Counted from the first letter of the stretch, positions 1 to 10,219 are shown. The stretch is DNA of 64,000 nt from Chromatiales bacterium (GCA_028284585.1 JANQRK010000075.1:1-64000), one strand, 5' to 3'. Numbers and translations are program-made. Notes: a model not told the origin generated them from the sequence alone.

Positions 1-163
1 TTGCCCACAATGCTTGTGCCCTGGCCCTTTGGGAGCCACTGTGCGAGCGCGACTCGGTGTTGCGTTTCTTGCCAAGGGCGCGGCCATTGCCTGCGAAACG
101 CGCCTAGATTCGCGCTCGCACAGTGGCTCTGAGCGTTACAGAATTATCCGCTTGGTCCACTAG
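1..163 (-). mobile_element. Palindromic MITE-like element, family A, copy 1 (truncated by window start)
   Basis: Ends ...CTGAGCGTTACAGAATTATCCGCTTGGTCCACTAG; reverse-complement match to the elements at 7988-8254 and 51701-51968. Confidence 0.85.
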
Positions 164-1521
164 CCGGTGCTGCTTAGGCGTGCGCGGATGTCGGCCTTGG
201 CTTGGTCGACGATGGATTCGCGATCGAGGCTGTCGAGGATCTCGCGGATCGCCAGCTTCGGACCGGCATCGCCCCATGACTTGCCGTTGGCAAGGTAGCG
301 CTCGGCGGCGCGGCCGACCACATAGGTGCTGTAGTAGGCGACGACGCCTTGCGCGCCACCTGTGACCACGGTCGAGATACCGCCGGTGCCCAGCTTCAGC
401 GCCGATGCAACGAAATGCACGGCCCAAACCGTTCCCATCAAGAGCACCATTTGGGCACCAATCGTCGTGACCAGGCCGCCGGCCTCGGTACGACTCAGCG
501 GCAATCCATAGGCACGTGATAGATGAATCACCATGCTGACATCGACCGCCGCGGCCGCGATCAGGTCGGCTACTGGCACCGGATTGATCGCCACCGCGAC
601 ACCCTTGGCGATGCACCAGGTGCGCACAACGCGCTCGCCCAGGGTACGCCGCGCAGCCAGCACGCGTGTTGCGACCTGGTCGGTTAGCTCGCCGGCAAAT
701 AGCGAGGCATTCAATGCGGCCAGGGTCTTGCCCTCGTTGTCCAGTACGTACCACAGTCGCTCCTTGAGCGCGCTGATCTCAGGCGGTGGTTGACGCTGCT
801 CCTCGACCTCTTCGCCGCGCTCGTCCAACCGTACTACCCATTGCGGTGCCGGCTGGGCAGCCGTGAGCACCAGGTTTTCGGGATTGAGTAGTCGTTTACT
901 GTGGCTGCGCAGTGCGTCCAGTAGCTGCACCCGCTCCTCGGTGCTGTAGCGGTCGCTCTTGTTGAGGACCATGATCATCGGTCGCCGAAGCTTCGCCAGC
1001 GTGCGCAATGCCTCTATCTCGATCTGTGTCAGGTCGCCATCGACGACGAACAGGATCAGATCGGCACGGCCGGCGACCTCTCGGGCGAGTTGCTCGCGTG
1101 CCTCACCTTCGACCTCGTTGATACCTGGGGTGTCGATCAGAAAGACATTGCCATCGCGGTATTCGTCCCACTGGCCGCTCTGGATACTGCGGGTCTCGCC
1201 ATGCAATGGGCTGGTCGAGAAGCGCTGCTCACCGAGCAGAGCATTGACCAAGGCAGACTTACCCACACTGACGCGGCCGAACACCGCGATATGGATATGG
1301 CCACGCTCGAGTTTCTCGAGCATCGACTGCACCTGTTTGTAGTCATCTTCCAGGGCAGAACGCACTTCACCGGGGACTCGCTCGTCGTGTAGCAGTTCGC
1401 GCAGGCTCTCGCGCGCCAGCTCTAGGTGGGTATCGCCACTGGGCTCAAGATTTTTCGCTCGTGCGGACCTGTTCCACAACCAGTCGGGCAAGGTTTCGCG
1501 CAGGCGATTCCATATCTTCAC
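160..1521 (-). CDS. GTPase with C-terminal membrane domain (DUF697/YcjF-like)
   Basis: Walker A GRVSVGKSALVNALL, DTPG, NKSD motifs, hydrophobic C-terminus; probable GTG start at 1521 inside the longer ORF; TAG stop lies in the terminal CTAG of the repeat. Confidence 0.8.
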   Translation of the reverse strand: MKIWNRLRETLPDWLWNRSARAKNLEPSGDTHLELARESLRELLHDERVPGEVRSALEDDYKQVQSMLEKLERGHIHIAVFGRVSVGKSALVNALLGEQRFSTSPLHGETRSIQSGQWDEYRDGNVFLIDTPGINEVEGEAREQLAREVAGRADLILFVVDGDLTQIEIEALRTLAKLRRPMIMVLNKSDRYSTEERVQLLDALRSHSKRLLNPENLVLTAAQPAPQWVVRLDERGEEVEEQRQPPPEISALKERLWYVLDNEGKTLAALNASLFAGELTDQVATRVLAARRTLGERVVRTWCIAKGVAVAINPVPVADLIAAAAVDVSMVIHLSRAYGLPLSRTEAGGLVTTIGAQMVLLMGTVWAVHFVASALKLGTGGISTVVTGGAQGVVAYYSTYVVGRAAERYLANGKSWGDAGPKLAIREILDSLDRESIVDQAKADIRARLSSTG

Positions 1522-2941
1522 CAAGTTTCTCCTCAAAGAGTTTTGCAGTCTGGCGCGGGCGCAGTTCACCGCGCGTCGCCAGGGTCGTGACCAAGGCGCG
1601 GCCCAAGGTACGGAAGATGATGCCGTAGGCGACCGCATGCATGGCACCGCCGGCCAGCGTCCCGACCCCGGGAAAGGCTTTGAGTGCATTGCCAGCGACT
1701 GCCAGCAGCAAGGTGTGGGCACGCCCGACGTGCTTCTGCACCAGCTTCAGCAGTAGCTCGGTATCCATCTTCGAGACCTTGACCTCATACAGCGCCGACA
1801 GTTCACGCACCATCTGCGTGCCGAGGTAACCCTGAATGAGCAGGTCCGACCCGGGCGCGATGGCAGCCATTGCACCGATCACTGCCTTGGTGGAGTAGCT
1901 ATCGACCAGTTGTTCGCCTCGCTCACGGCGCGCGGTGGCGATCGCCTGATCGACCTGCTGGGCGGCGAGCACGAAGGTTGCGCTGTCGCGTAGGCGGTCG
2001 AGAATCTCCTGGTTGCCGTCGATCAGGCGTTGCAGTGCATTAGTGAGGGGCTTTACCTTGGGGGTGATCGGACGTGTCTCGAGTTGTTCGCGGCCGTCGG
2101 GGAGTTGGCGTACGATTTGACGCGTAGTCGTGGCCGAGACCTGCACCAGTTGGGCGTATTCATGATCGGCAATTATGTCGCCCAGGCGTTTGGACAGCAG
2201 GGCGATGTCGTCGGCCTGGTAGCGATCCGCTTTGTTGAGCACCACGACCAGCGGTTTACCCAGTGCGAGCAGCCCTTGCAGGGATTTGTGCTCGTTACGG
2301 TTCAGGTCACCATCGGTCACAAATATTACAATATGCGCCCGCTGTGCCTCATCGGCAGCCATCTGGTCCAGGTCGCCGTCGGCCTCGGCGGTACCCGGCA
2401 TATCCGTGATCTGCAAGGTGTCGCCACCCGGGCTGACCCAGCGATAGCGCATCAGGTCGCGGGTGGTGCCGCCGCGCACATCGCTGGTAGCTTCGCAATC
2501 GGGCAACAGTGCGCTTACCAGCGCCGACTTCCCCGTCGAGACCTCGCCGAACAGCGCGACATGAATGTCACCGCTGGCGCGGCGCCGTTTGAGTTCTTCG
2601 AGTTCGCGTTGGGCGGCACTGACATCGGTTCCCAAGGCCTTGGCCTTTTCGATCGCGGCGTCGACCTCCTCGGCGGTGGGTGCTTCGACCTCTTCGTCCT
2701 CGATCACTTCCCGCCGCGGCCGGCTCGGTCGCAGTAGTCGCCAGACGATCCAGGTGATCACCAGGGCCACTGTCCCGACCAGGCCCCACCAGGCGTAACC
2801 CAACCAGCCTACAGTTTCTTGCAGGCGGGCCTGCACATTGAGTGTGGCCTCGCTGATGATCAGGATCAGCAGCAGTGCTCCAAGGCCGAGCACCACCACG
2901 GCCATAGCGATCAGCAGACGAATACTGCGAGGCAGATCCAT
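1445..2941 (-). CDS. GTPase, DUF697/YcjF-like, paralogous to the downstream gene
   Basis: GEVSTGKSALVSALL, DMPGTAEADG, NKADRY motifs, N-terminal TM segments. Confidence 0.8.
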   Translation of the reverse strand: MDLPRSIRLLIAMAVVVLGLGALLLILIISEATLNVQARLQETVGWLGYAWWGLVGTVALVITWIVWRLLRPSRPRREVIEDEEVEAPTAEEVDAAIEKAKALGTDVSAAQRELEELKRRRASGDIHVALFGEVSTGKSALVSALLPDCEATSDVRGGTTRDLMRYRWVSPGGDTLQITDMPGTAEADGDLDQMAADEAQRAHIVIFVTDGDLNRNEHKSLQGLLALGKPLVVVLNKADRYQADDIALLSKRLGDIIADHEYAQLVQVSATTTRQIVRQLPDGREQLETRPITPKVKPLTNALQRLIDGNQEILDRLRDSATFVLAAQQVDQAIATARRERGEQLVDSYSTKAVIGAMAAIAPGSDLLIQGYLGTQMVRELSALYEVKVSKMDTELLLKLVQKHVGRAHTLLLAVAGNALKAFPGVGTLAGGAMHAVAYGIIFRTLGRALVTTLATRGELRPRQTAKLFEEKLGEDMESPARNLARLVVEQVRTSEKS

Positions 2942-3087
2942 GCGGGATTCTCCGGCGCGAGTTGCTGCTTAAGCTACCGCAGTGTGGGTTGGCCGACAAT
3001 GCATGTCGGTTGCGCCTGTAGCGATTAGAATGGGCCGATCGGGTGGCTGTCTCGACAGAGCTCAACCACCCGACCAGGCGTGGCCGC

Positions 3088-3507
3088 TCAGGCCGGGGAG
3101 TAGATAGAGCGGGCTGGGGACTTAACCTTGCCCTGCCTTTTGAGGTAGGCGAGCGTCTGGGCGAGATTGTTGGCTACAACGCCGCGTTTCTCGAGTGCCG
3201 ACTTGATCTCCTTGGTCGACACCTTTTTCGACTTGTGGACGATCTCGAGGACGTGTTCTGTCACGCTACCGTCACCAGACCCACGCCGCTTGGCGCGACG
3301 AGTGCGTCCGCCGAGGGCGCGAATCTCCGCGTCGACTGCAGACAGTTCCTTACGATGACGGGCAACGATGTCACGTCGGGTTTGGCGCAAATCTTCAAGT
3401 TGCGCTCTAGTTTCTTCCTTGGCCTCTTCTTCTTCTTGCAGCTCGCGCTCTTGGGCAAGCCTGTAGAGTTCGTCTGAACTCAAATTCGACAACTGCTTCT
3501 TAGCCAT
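3088..3507 (-). CDS. Small basic protein with coiled coil and winged-helix-like C-terminus; possible DNA-binding protein
   Basis: 139 aa; charged heptad-rich N-half, basic RRAKRRGSG linker, KVSTKEIKSALEKRGVVANNLAQTLAYLKRQGKV resembles a helix-turn-helix/wing. Confidence 0.55.
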   Translation of the reverse strand: MAKKQLSNLSSDELYRLAQERELQEEEEAKEETRAQLEDLRQTRRDIVARHRKELSAVDAEIRALGGRTRRAKRRGSGDGSVTEHVLEIVHKSKKVSTKEIKSALEKRGVVANNLAQTLAYLKRQGKVKSPARSIYSPA

Positions 3508-4109
3508 TTAAATCGGGCTCCATCAAGAAAGTGTTACTGGTACTTTAGTGAAAAACCGGAGAGCAGAATGTAAATACTCTCGAGGATGCGAAATATAGCG
3601 ATATTGTTGCAGCTTTGCAACGATTATGAGATTCGCGCAAAGTCATATCCAGACTCTTCTTGAGCGATATCAATTGACGCTGTTCGTGCTACACACAAGC
3701 TATGCCATCGCCTTCAGGTTAAACGATGGACAATATTGCTTTCTTTTGTAGCAGTTAAATGGGGCATTGCCTGACGATAAGAGGTCTTTTCTGCTCCCGT
3801 CGATGGGCAGTTTAATTATATGTGATCACCTTCCGAATTTTCCGGATGTATTGCGCGATGGCGGCCGGATACTAAACAAATGACCCTTGGGGATCAGGAG
3901 ACTGGGACACCCGCAGCGTGCCTGGCGGATAGGTGGGCCGGTATAGGTTCGCATCCGCCATTCGTGGAGCAGGTGTGCCAAGCGGTGGGGATACAGTGTC
4001 TCTTTAACGCATCCGGATCACCCGACGCACAGTGAGTACTGTTTTGTGTACTGGAGCGCCGTTCATCCGAGGTCGAACATGGCTCATGACCGCTGAACCG
4101 GACCCTCGC

Positions 4110-4361
4110 CCGAATATGTCACCAGCCGAACAAGGTCTGCGTCGCAAGCGGCTGAGCATAAGAGAGAAGGTCGCTGATAAAGGATGGATTCGGCAGGCGG
4201 AATTTGTGCTCGGTGTGGTGCTAACCCGATAGCGGCTGTTTCTTGCCCGCCGTGGCTGGGTTTTCATGCAAGCGATTGCAATGGCCGTCACTTTTGTTCC
4301 AGACCGGCACCACGGCCGCTGCGGATCTCGCCAGTCCCTGGGAAGCTGGTGACATATTCGG
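4110..4361. repeat. Segment bounded by a perfect 17-bp inverted repeat (CCGAATATGTCACCAGC)
   Basis: CCGAATATGTCACCAGC at 4110-4126 and GCTGGTGACATATTCGG at 4345-4361. Confidence 0.7.
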
Positions 4362-4763
4362 ACTAGGGGTTACAAAAACTGCCGAAGTCATCGCGTCGGA
4401 CAAACTAGTCTCGCCAGGCATTGAGGCGATCTCCTCGCATCTTCGAGGGTCGGATGCCAATAGTGGATGCGACGCTAGGCCTCAGAACTCTCTGGGGCGA
4501 AAGTGATAGGGCTGGCTAGCGGCGGAGCTGACGTGGTTCCATTGTAGCGGAACCTCGCTGTCGAGCGCTCCTCTAAGGGCCTCTGAGAGCAAGCAGGGCA
4601 CAGCTGAGGGTTGTTCTAGGATCATCGGAACCTGAGTTTGGTACCTTGCGCTGTGCCGTGGATGTGGCGAGGCCGCGGCTGATCGTTGTCTCGCCTATGC
4701 TATTTTGATCTCTCGAAACTAAAGATGGCGACACAGGCCGAGTACGCCATCACACGCTCTGGT

Positions 4764-5951
4764 TCAGGCGGGGCCCTTGCTGGAGACGCCGTACTCGTGG
4801 TTCAAAAACGCCAGGACCTCGGCACGGTTTCCGCGGAACACGACGCGTTCCGTCTTTTTTCTGAGCTGATACTCGTACATACCGTCGTAGTAGTCACGCA
4901 GTAGGAAACCGACCCATGCACGATGCGGTTCGATCTCACCATCCTGTGCGTGCCGCTCGATCGCTTGGTCCAAGAGTTTGCGCACTAGTGCATGACGTTC
5001 GCCGCCGAGACGACGCTGGATGCGATCGGTGCTGGTGCGCAAAGAGTCGGCCCAGCGTTGGAACCCGTGGGTGTCGCCATACTTGTTGCGGAACTCGGCC
5101 AGGGCATCCTGTGCATACTCCTGCAGCGTGATCTCGACACGTTCCTCGTGGCTGGCCTCGAGCAGGACCAAGGGGGCCGTCTCAAGGCGCTCGAAAAATA
5201 CCTTGGGGACATGGCGGCTGCCGATGTTTCTGCTTTCGTCTTCGACAACGAAATGGGGATTGTCTCCTTGGGTGTGTTTGAGCAAGGTGATCGAGAGCGC
5301 GTTCTCGAAATTGATCTGAGTCGGCTGCGGCGCAACATGGCCACCGTACGCTGAGCCGCGGTGATTGGCCAGGGCCTCCAGATCGATGTGCGTCGCGCAG
5401 TGTGTGAGCAGCCGCGTCTTGCCGACACCGGTTCGACCACCGATCACCACCGGCCGACTGGCGGGGCTATTCTGATCCAACTGTTCGAGTAGGAAGCGCC
5501 GCATTGCCTTGTAGCCGCCGCGTACGCGCGGGCAGTGGATGCCACGCTCTTCGAACAACCAGCGCTGGCTGATCTCGGAGCGTTTGCCGCCACGGAAGCA
5601 GTACAACGCAGCGCCCGGATGGCGCCGTAAAAATGCGCTCCAGTTCTCGATGCGGGCTGCCTTCAGGGTGCCGCTGACTAGTTGCTCGCCGAGTGCAATC
5701 GCCTGTTGCTGGCCTTGGTCTTTATAGGTAGTTCCGATCCGCTGGCGTTCCGAATCGTCGATCAGTGGATGGTTTTCTGCACTGGGGAAGGCGCCCTCGG
5801 CGAACTCGACCGGGGCACGCACATCCATCAAGGGAGTGTCGTCGAGAAATAGTGCGTGCAGGTTGTCGATCTGTTCCAAATCGCGCGAGGATATCGATGG
5901 AAGCTCTTTTGGCACGGTGTCTGGATCGCTTCTGTGCAGGTCGGTAGGCAC
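4764..5951 (-). CDS. mnmH: tRNA 2-selenouridine synthase
   Basis: Rhodanese domain with YCFRGGKRSE followed by P-loop GGRTGVGKTRLL; whole-protein resemblance to MnmH/SelU. Confidence 0.93.
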   Translation of the reverse strand: MPTDLHRSDPDTVPKELPSISSRDLEQIDNLHALFLDDTPLMDVRAPVEFAEGAFPSAENHPLIDDSERQRIGTTYKDQGQQQAIALGEQLVSGTLKAARIENWSAFLRRHPGAALYCFRGGKRSEISQRWLFEERGIHCPRVRGGYKAMRRFLLEQLDQNSPASRPVVIGGRTGVGKTRLLTHCATHIDLEALANHRGSAYGGHVAPQPTQINFENALSITLLKHTQGDNPHFVVEDESRNIGSRHVPKVFFERLETAPLVLLEASHEERVEITLQEYAQDALAEFRNKYGDTHGFQRWADSLRTSTDRIQRRLGGERHALVRKLLDQAIERHAQDGEIEPHRAWVGFLLRDYYDGMYEYQLRKKTERVVFRGNRAEVLAFLNHEYGVSSKGPA

Positions 5952-6062
5952 CCAGGAGGCAGGTGTGACCGTCCCGGCCGCGGCTATTGGCCTTTACTAT
6001 ACAGCGCCCGGGGGTCGGCATCTGCCACAGGTGACTGCATTCAACGGATACTGGGGCGGGAA

Positions 6063-6836
6063 TTGGACTATCAGCGACGATTTGGTGGCTTGGCGCGACT
6101 GTATGGGGAGACCGGCTTGGCGGCCCTGGCGGCCGGCCAGGTTTGTGTGATCGGCGTTGGCGGCGTCGGCTCTTGGGTAGTGGAGGCTTTGGCACGCAGC
6201 GCGGTCGGCAGTATCACGCTGATCGATCTGGATCATCTGAGCGAATCCAATATGAATCGCCAGTTGCCGGCGATCGAGCCGGATCTGGGCCGGGCCAAGG
6301 TCGATGCGCTACGTAATCGGGTTGCACAGATCAACCCAGGCTGTGAGGTGCAGGCCATCGAGGAGTTTGTTTCGATCGACAATGTCAAAACCCTGGTGAC
6401 GCCGGACCACAATTGGGTAATAGACTGTATCGACGATGCGCGTGCTAAGGCCGCTTTGATTGCCTGTTGCCGGCGACGCGGCCAGGCTGTCATTACGGTT
6501 GGTGGAGCTGGTGGGCAGCGGGATGCCACACGGGTTCGTGTGGGCGATCTGTGCAAGACCGAACAAGATCCGTTGCTGGCACGAACGCGTCGGCTATTGC
6601 GCCGCGAATACGGCTTTCCACTCGATTTGAAGCGCAGGTTCCAAGTGCCTTGCGTGTGGTCAGACGAGCCACAACGTGCGCCCCCGAGCAGTGGCGAAGG
6701 GCCAGTCGCGGGTTCGTTGAACTGTGCAGGATACGGTGCCTGTATGCCGGTTACCGCGACCTATGGCTTGGTTGCGGCCGGCTTCGTGATCATGCAACTG
6801 AGTGAAGGCCGCGATACCTCCGCGCCTTCGTATTGA
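6063..6836 (+). CDS. tcdA: tRNA threonylcarbamoyladenosine dehydratase (ThiF/E1-like)
   Basis: RRFGGLARLYG, VIGVGGVGSWVVEALARS, SNMNRQ motifs; probable TTG start at 6063. Confidence 0.88.
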   Translation: MDYQRRFGGLARLYGETGLAALAAGQVCVIGVGGVGSWVVEALARSAVGSITLIDLDHLSESNMNRQLPAIEPDLGRAKVDALRNRVAQINPGCEVQAIEEFVSIDNVKTLVTPDHNWVIDCIDDARAKAALIACCRRRGQAVITVGGAGGQRDATRVRVGDLCKTEQDPLLARTRRLLRREYGFPLDLKRRFQVPCVWSDEPQRAPPSSGEGPVAGSLNCAGYGACMPVTATYGLVAAGFVIMQLSEGRDTSAPSY

Positions 6837-6941
6837 TATACAATCGTGGTGATAACAGATGTGGAGGAAAATCTTGTATTTTCCTGGCCTATAAAGATTT
6901 CTTTACTGGCGTAAATTGACGACAAAGCTAACTTCAGTCTT

Positions 6942-7307
6942 TCAGAAAACCGAATACTTTTTCCCTGTTATTTTTTTTGTATGATCTATTGCTCTACGAA
7001 TAATGCTTCCACAAAAGGCGGCTGCCATAAAATCATCGTCTATGCCGTCGAGCGCGTCAATCCTGTTTTGTATTTCTCTGATTAAAAGCTCTGCTTCTTT
7101 TGCTTGACCAGGTGATCCAGGCCTGTATCTGGTCTCAAAAAAATTTTGCATGAGATCAGAGTAGCCCTCTAGAACAGTTTGAATTATGTCAGGCCTCTGT
7201 TTAAGTGTTGGACTGTTCGGATTTTTTTTATCTATTCGCCAGGTTTTCAGCTCTTGTTCGAAGAGCTTCTTTCCTACCAGTAAGGTACTTTTTTGTATTA
7301 AGTTCAC
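6942..7307 (-). CDS. Hypothetical protein, low-GC
   Basis: 121-aa ORF in an AT-rich pocket; no family recognised. Confidence 0.5.
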   Translation of the reverse strand: MNLIQKSTLLVGKKLFEQELKTWRIDKKNPNSPTLKQRPDIIQTVLEGYSDLMQNFFETRYRPGSPGQAKEAELLIREIQNRIDALDGIDDDFMAAAFCGSIIRRAIDHTKKITGKKYSVF

Positions 7308-7987
7308 TTGTTACCTTACTGTTATTCGTTATATATGATGCGTGAGCTATATCTAGATTTCTTCAGTTTGGGAATCAAAAAGCCCTATATTTTTCTAAAA
7401 GCTATATGCATTCGGTAAAGAACTTATGGGCCTCTTGATGCAATGCCTCTTTAAATGATTAAACTAGCCATTGTGGTCCCATTTACCAAATCAGACAGCA
7501 CTAGTTTATGCGCCAAGTCTTCTGATTTTGGTATTTCTTCTTGACTTAAGACAGCATTGTAGCGAACCTTTTCCAATAGTAAAAAGCGGGCTGTGGGCAC
7601 CTCAAGGATGCCCCGTTTCGGGCAGAGTCGCAGTGAACGGCCACTCACCGGGGCGAATCCCATGCGGCCAAGGTTCTTTGACGACGAGGGTCGACTGGTT
7701 GAGCTTGAGAATCTGGGTGGCCCGCTACCCTGGCCGGGCAGTATTGTAGACTAGCAGGAGTTCCGTCCGTTGTTGAAGGACATCCGCCCGGGGTAGCGAA
7801 AAGCAGTGCCGCGCGCTAATAGGGCAGCTCTTAAAAATGGAGGTGCCCGAGCGGCACAGGGGTCGTCGAGAATAATGCCATGGATGGCATTTTTTGGAGG
7901 TCCGCAAGACTCGGTGGCTGCTGTGTGAACATCTTACCTGACATGGCTAGGTCGACGTGCTGACCCGGCGCTGTGCGGTCACTGATG

Positions 7988-8254
7988 CTAGTGGGCCAAG
8001 CGGATAATTCTGTAACGCTCAGGGCCACTGTGCGGGCGCGAATCAAGGCGTGTTTCGCAGGCAATGGCGCGCCCTTGGCAAGAAACGCAACACCGAGTCG
8101 CGCTCGCACAGTGGCTCCCAAAGGGCCATGGCACAAGCATCGTGGGCTGTGTTGCCGTCCTTGGAAAGGGCCTGCCATTCCCCGCGGACTGCGCCTTGCC
8201 CACAATGCTTGTGCCGCGGCTGAGCGTTACAGAATTATCTGCTTGGCCCACTAG
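7988..8254. mobile_element. Palindromic MITE-like element, family A, copy 2 (complete)
   Basis: CTAG-flanked; ~31-bp terminal inverted repeats TGGGCCAAGC(G/A)GATAATTCTGTAACGCTCAG; internal hairpins at 8024-8115 and 8130-8215. Confidence 0.9.
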
Positions 8255-8306
8255 GCCGGCATTATCCCTCGTCCGGTCGTCACCGACCGGGCGAGCGATC
8301 CCTATA

Positions 8307-8320
8307 TTGATCCAGGTCAT
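8307..8320 (+). promoter_or_regulatory. Candidate FNR/ANR-type site TTGAT-CCAG-GTCAT upstream of bchE
   Basis: Perfect left half-site TTGAT, 4-nt spacer, partial right half-site; ~180 bp upstream of an anaerobic-pathway gene. Confidence 0.4.
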
Positions 8321-8500
8321 AACGCCGCCTCGCCGACATCACACACCATTACTCCAGGTTGTTCCGTATCGACCAGCCGTGAGTTGGGACTCAAAGGGAT
8401 GTCCAAGATCCGGCCGGTCGATGATTCGCGATGTCGCCGCGCTGTCAATGGCCCGAAGCGGTGGCGCGCCCTGTCTTAACTAGAGAGCCGGGAGTCAACA

Positions 8501-10219
8501 ATGCGTATCCTTTTTGTCCACCCCAACTACCGATCAGGCGGCGCCGAGATCGCCGGCAACTGGTCGCCGGCATGGGTTGCCTATATCGCGGGGTATCTGA
8601 AGTCGGCCGGCTACGAGGACTACCGCTTCGTCGATGCCATGGTGGATGAACTCGACGAAGATCAATTGCGCGCGTTGTTCCGCGAAGAGCAATGGGATGT
8701 CATCGGCACCACGGCGATGACGCCGTCGATCTACGCGGCACAGCGCCTAACCGAGATCGCCAAAGAAGAACGACCCAATGCGCTGGTCTTCCTCGGCGGT
8801 GTGCACGGCACCTTTATGTACGAGCAAGTCCTCGAGGAGGCGCCCTGGATAGACGCGGTAGTGCGCGGTGAGGGTGAGGCCATCGTGCTCGACCTGGTGC
8901 GCGCGGTCGACGAAGGCCGTTGGCCGGCGGACCGTGATGCCGTCAAGGGCATCGCCTTTGCTGGCAACGACGGTGCGGCGGTTGCGACCGAGGCCGCGCC
9001 CTCGATCAGGGACCTCGACTCGATCTGGCCGGACTGGAGTGTGCTGGATTGGAAGAAGTACATCTACATCCCGATGAACGTGCCGGTCGCGACACCAAAC
9101 ATGGCGCGCGGTTGTCCCTTCACCTGCAGCTTTTGTTCGCAGTGGAAGTTCTGGCGCGACTACCGGGTGCGCGACCCCAAGCGGGTGGTCGACGAGATCG
9201 AGGAGCTGGTGAAGGTGCACGGCGTCGGCTTCTTCATCCTTGCCGACGAAGAGCCGACCATCAACAAGAACAAGTTCGTCGAGTTCTGCCAGGAGCTGAT
9301 CGACCGTGACCTGGGCGTGCTTTGGGGCATCAATACCCGGGTTACCGATGTGATGCGCGACGAAGACCTGCTGCCGTTCTACCGCAAGGCCGGTTTGGTG
9401 CATATCTCGCTGGGGACCGAGGCCGCCGCGCAGTTGAACCTGGATCGCTTCGTCAAGGAGACCACGGTCGCGCAGAACAAGCGCGCGATCCAGTTGCTGC
9501 GCGACAATGGCATCGTCACCGAGGCGCAGTTCATCGTCGGCCTCGAGAACGAGACCCGTGAGACCTTAGAAGAGACCTACCAGATGGTGATGGACTGGGG
9601 TGCCGACATGGCCAATTGGTCGATGTTCACACCCTGGCCGTTCTCCGATCTGTTCAGCGAGATGGGCGACAAGGTCGAGGTCTTCGACTATTCAAAGTAC
9701 AACTTCGTCTCGCCGATCATGAAGCCCGACAAGATCGACCGCGCCGAGTTACTCGATGGGGTCATGGCCAACTATCGTCGCTTTTATATGAAGAAGATGC
9801 TGCTTCAGTATCCCTTCGTGAAGGACAGGGTGCGCCGTAAATATTTGATCGGCTGCATCAAGGCCTTCTTCCGCAGTGCGGTCCAGCGCCGTTTCTACGA
9901 TCTGGGCAAGCACAATTACTGGGGCCCGCAGTTGAAGAAGCTGATCCGCTTCGACTACGACAAGAGCAAGTTGCAGATCGTCGAGCCGGACCACAATGCC
10001 TGGAAGAAGGCGCCGCCGGCCAAACGCAAGGCGCCGCAGGTGGCAGTTCCTGCAATCAAGGCCTGTGGTGGCGGTGGTGGGCATGTCTGCGAGGGCGGCT
10101 CAAAGCCGATCGACGTGGCATTGCCCCAGTCGGTCAATGTGGCCATACCCGGGGTCAGCGTGGCTGTGCCGCCGAAACAAGTTAACGTGGCGCCGCCGAA
10201 GCCGATGGGAGGTGCTTGA
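8501..10219 (+). CDS. bchE: Anaerobic magnesium-protoporphyrin IX monomethyl ester cyclase (B12-binding radical SAM)
   Basis: N-terminal B12-binding-like domain, radical [11 protein letters not shown] motif, full-length similarity to BchE by recognition. Confidence 0.93.
   Translation: MRILFVHPNYRSGGAEIAGNWSPAWVAYIAGYLKSAGYEDYRFVDAMVDELDEDQLRALFREEQWDVIGTTAMTPSIYAAQRLTEIAKEERPNALVFLGGVHGTFMYEQVLEEAPWIDAVVRGEGEAIVLDLVRAVDEGRWPADRDAVKGIAFAGNDGAAVATEAAPSIRDLDSIWPDWSVLDWKKYIYIPMNVPVATPNMARGCPFTCSFCSQWKFWRDYRVRDPKRVVDEIEELVKVHGVGFFILADEEPTINKNKFVEFCQELIDRDLGVLWGINTRVTDVMRDEDLLPFYRKAGLVHISLGTEAAAQLNLDRFVKETTVAQNKRAIQLLRDNGIVTEAQFIVGLENETRETLEETYQMVMDWGADMANWSMFTPWPFSDLFSEMGDKVEVFDYSKYNFVSPIMKPDKIDRAELLDGVMANYRRFYMKKMLLQYPFVKDRVRRKYLIGCIKAFFRSAVQRRFYDLGKHNYWGPQLKKLIRFDYDKSKLQIVEPDHNAWKKAPPAKRKAPQVAVPAIKACGGGGGHVCEGGSKPIDVALPQSVNVAIPGVSVAVPPKQVNVAPPKPMGGA

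Noticed and set aside
5856-6062. N-terminal extension of tcdA
   Set aside because: Overlaps mnmH, with an Arg/Gly-rich shadow translation; the TcdA-like sequence begins at about 6063.
7590-7745. Possible coding remnant (RPRFFDDEGRLVELENLGGPLPWPG)
   Set aside because: Short, no start or family recognised; cannot support a gene call.
7973-8254. Several 90-140 aa ORFs in all frames within the repeat (same at 51701-51968)
   Set aside because: Artefacts of the palindromic element; the same peptides appear on both strands.
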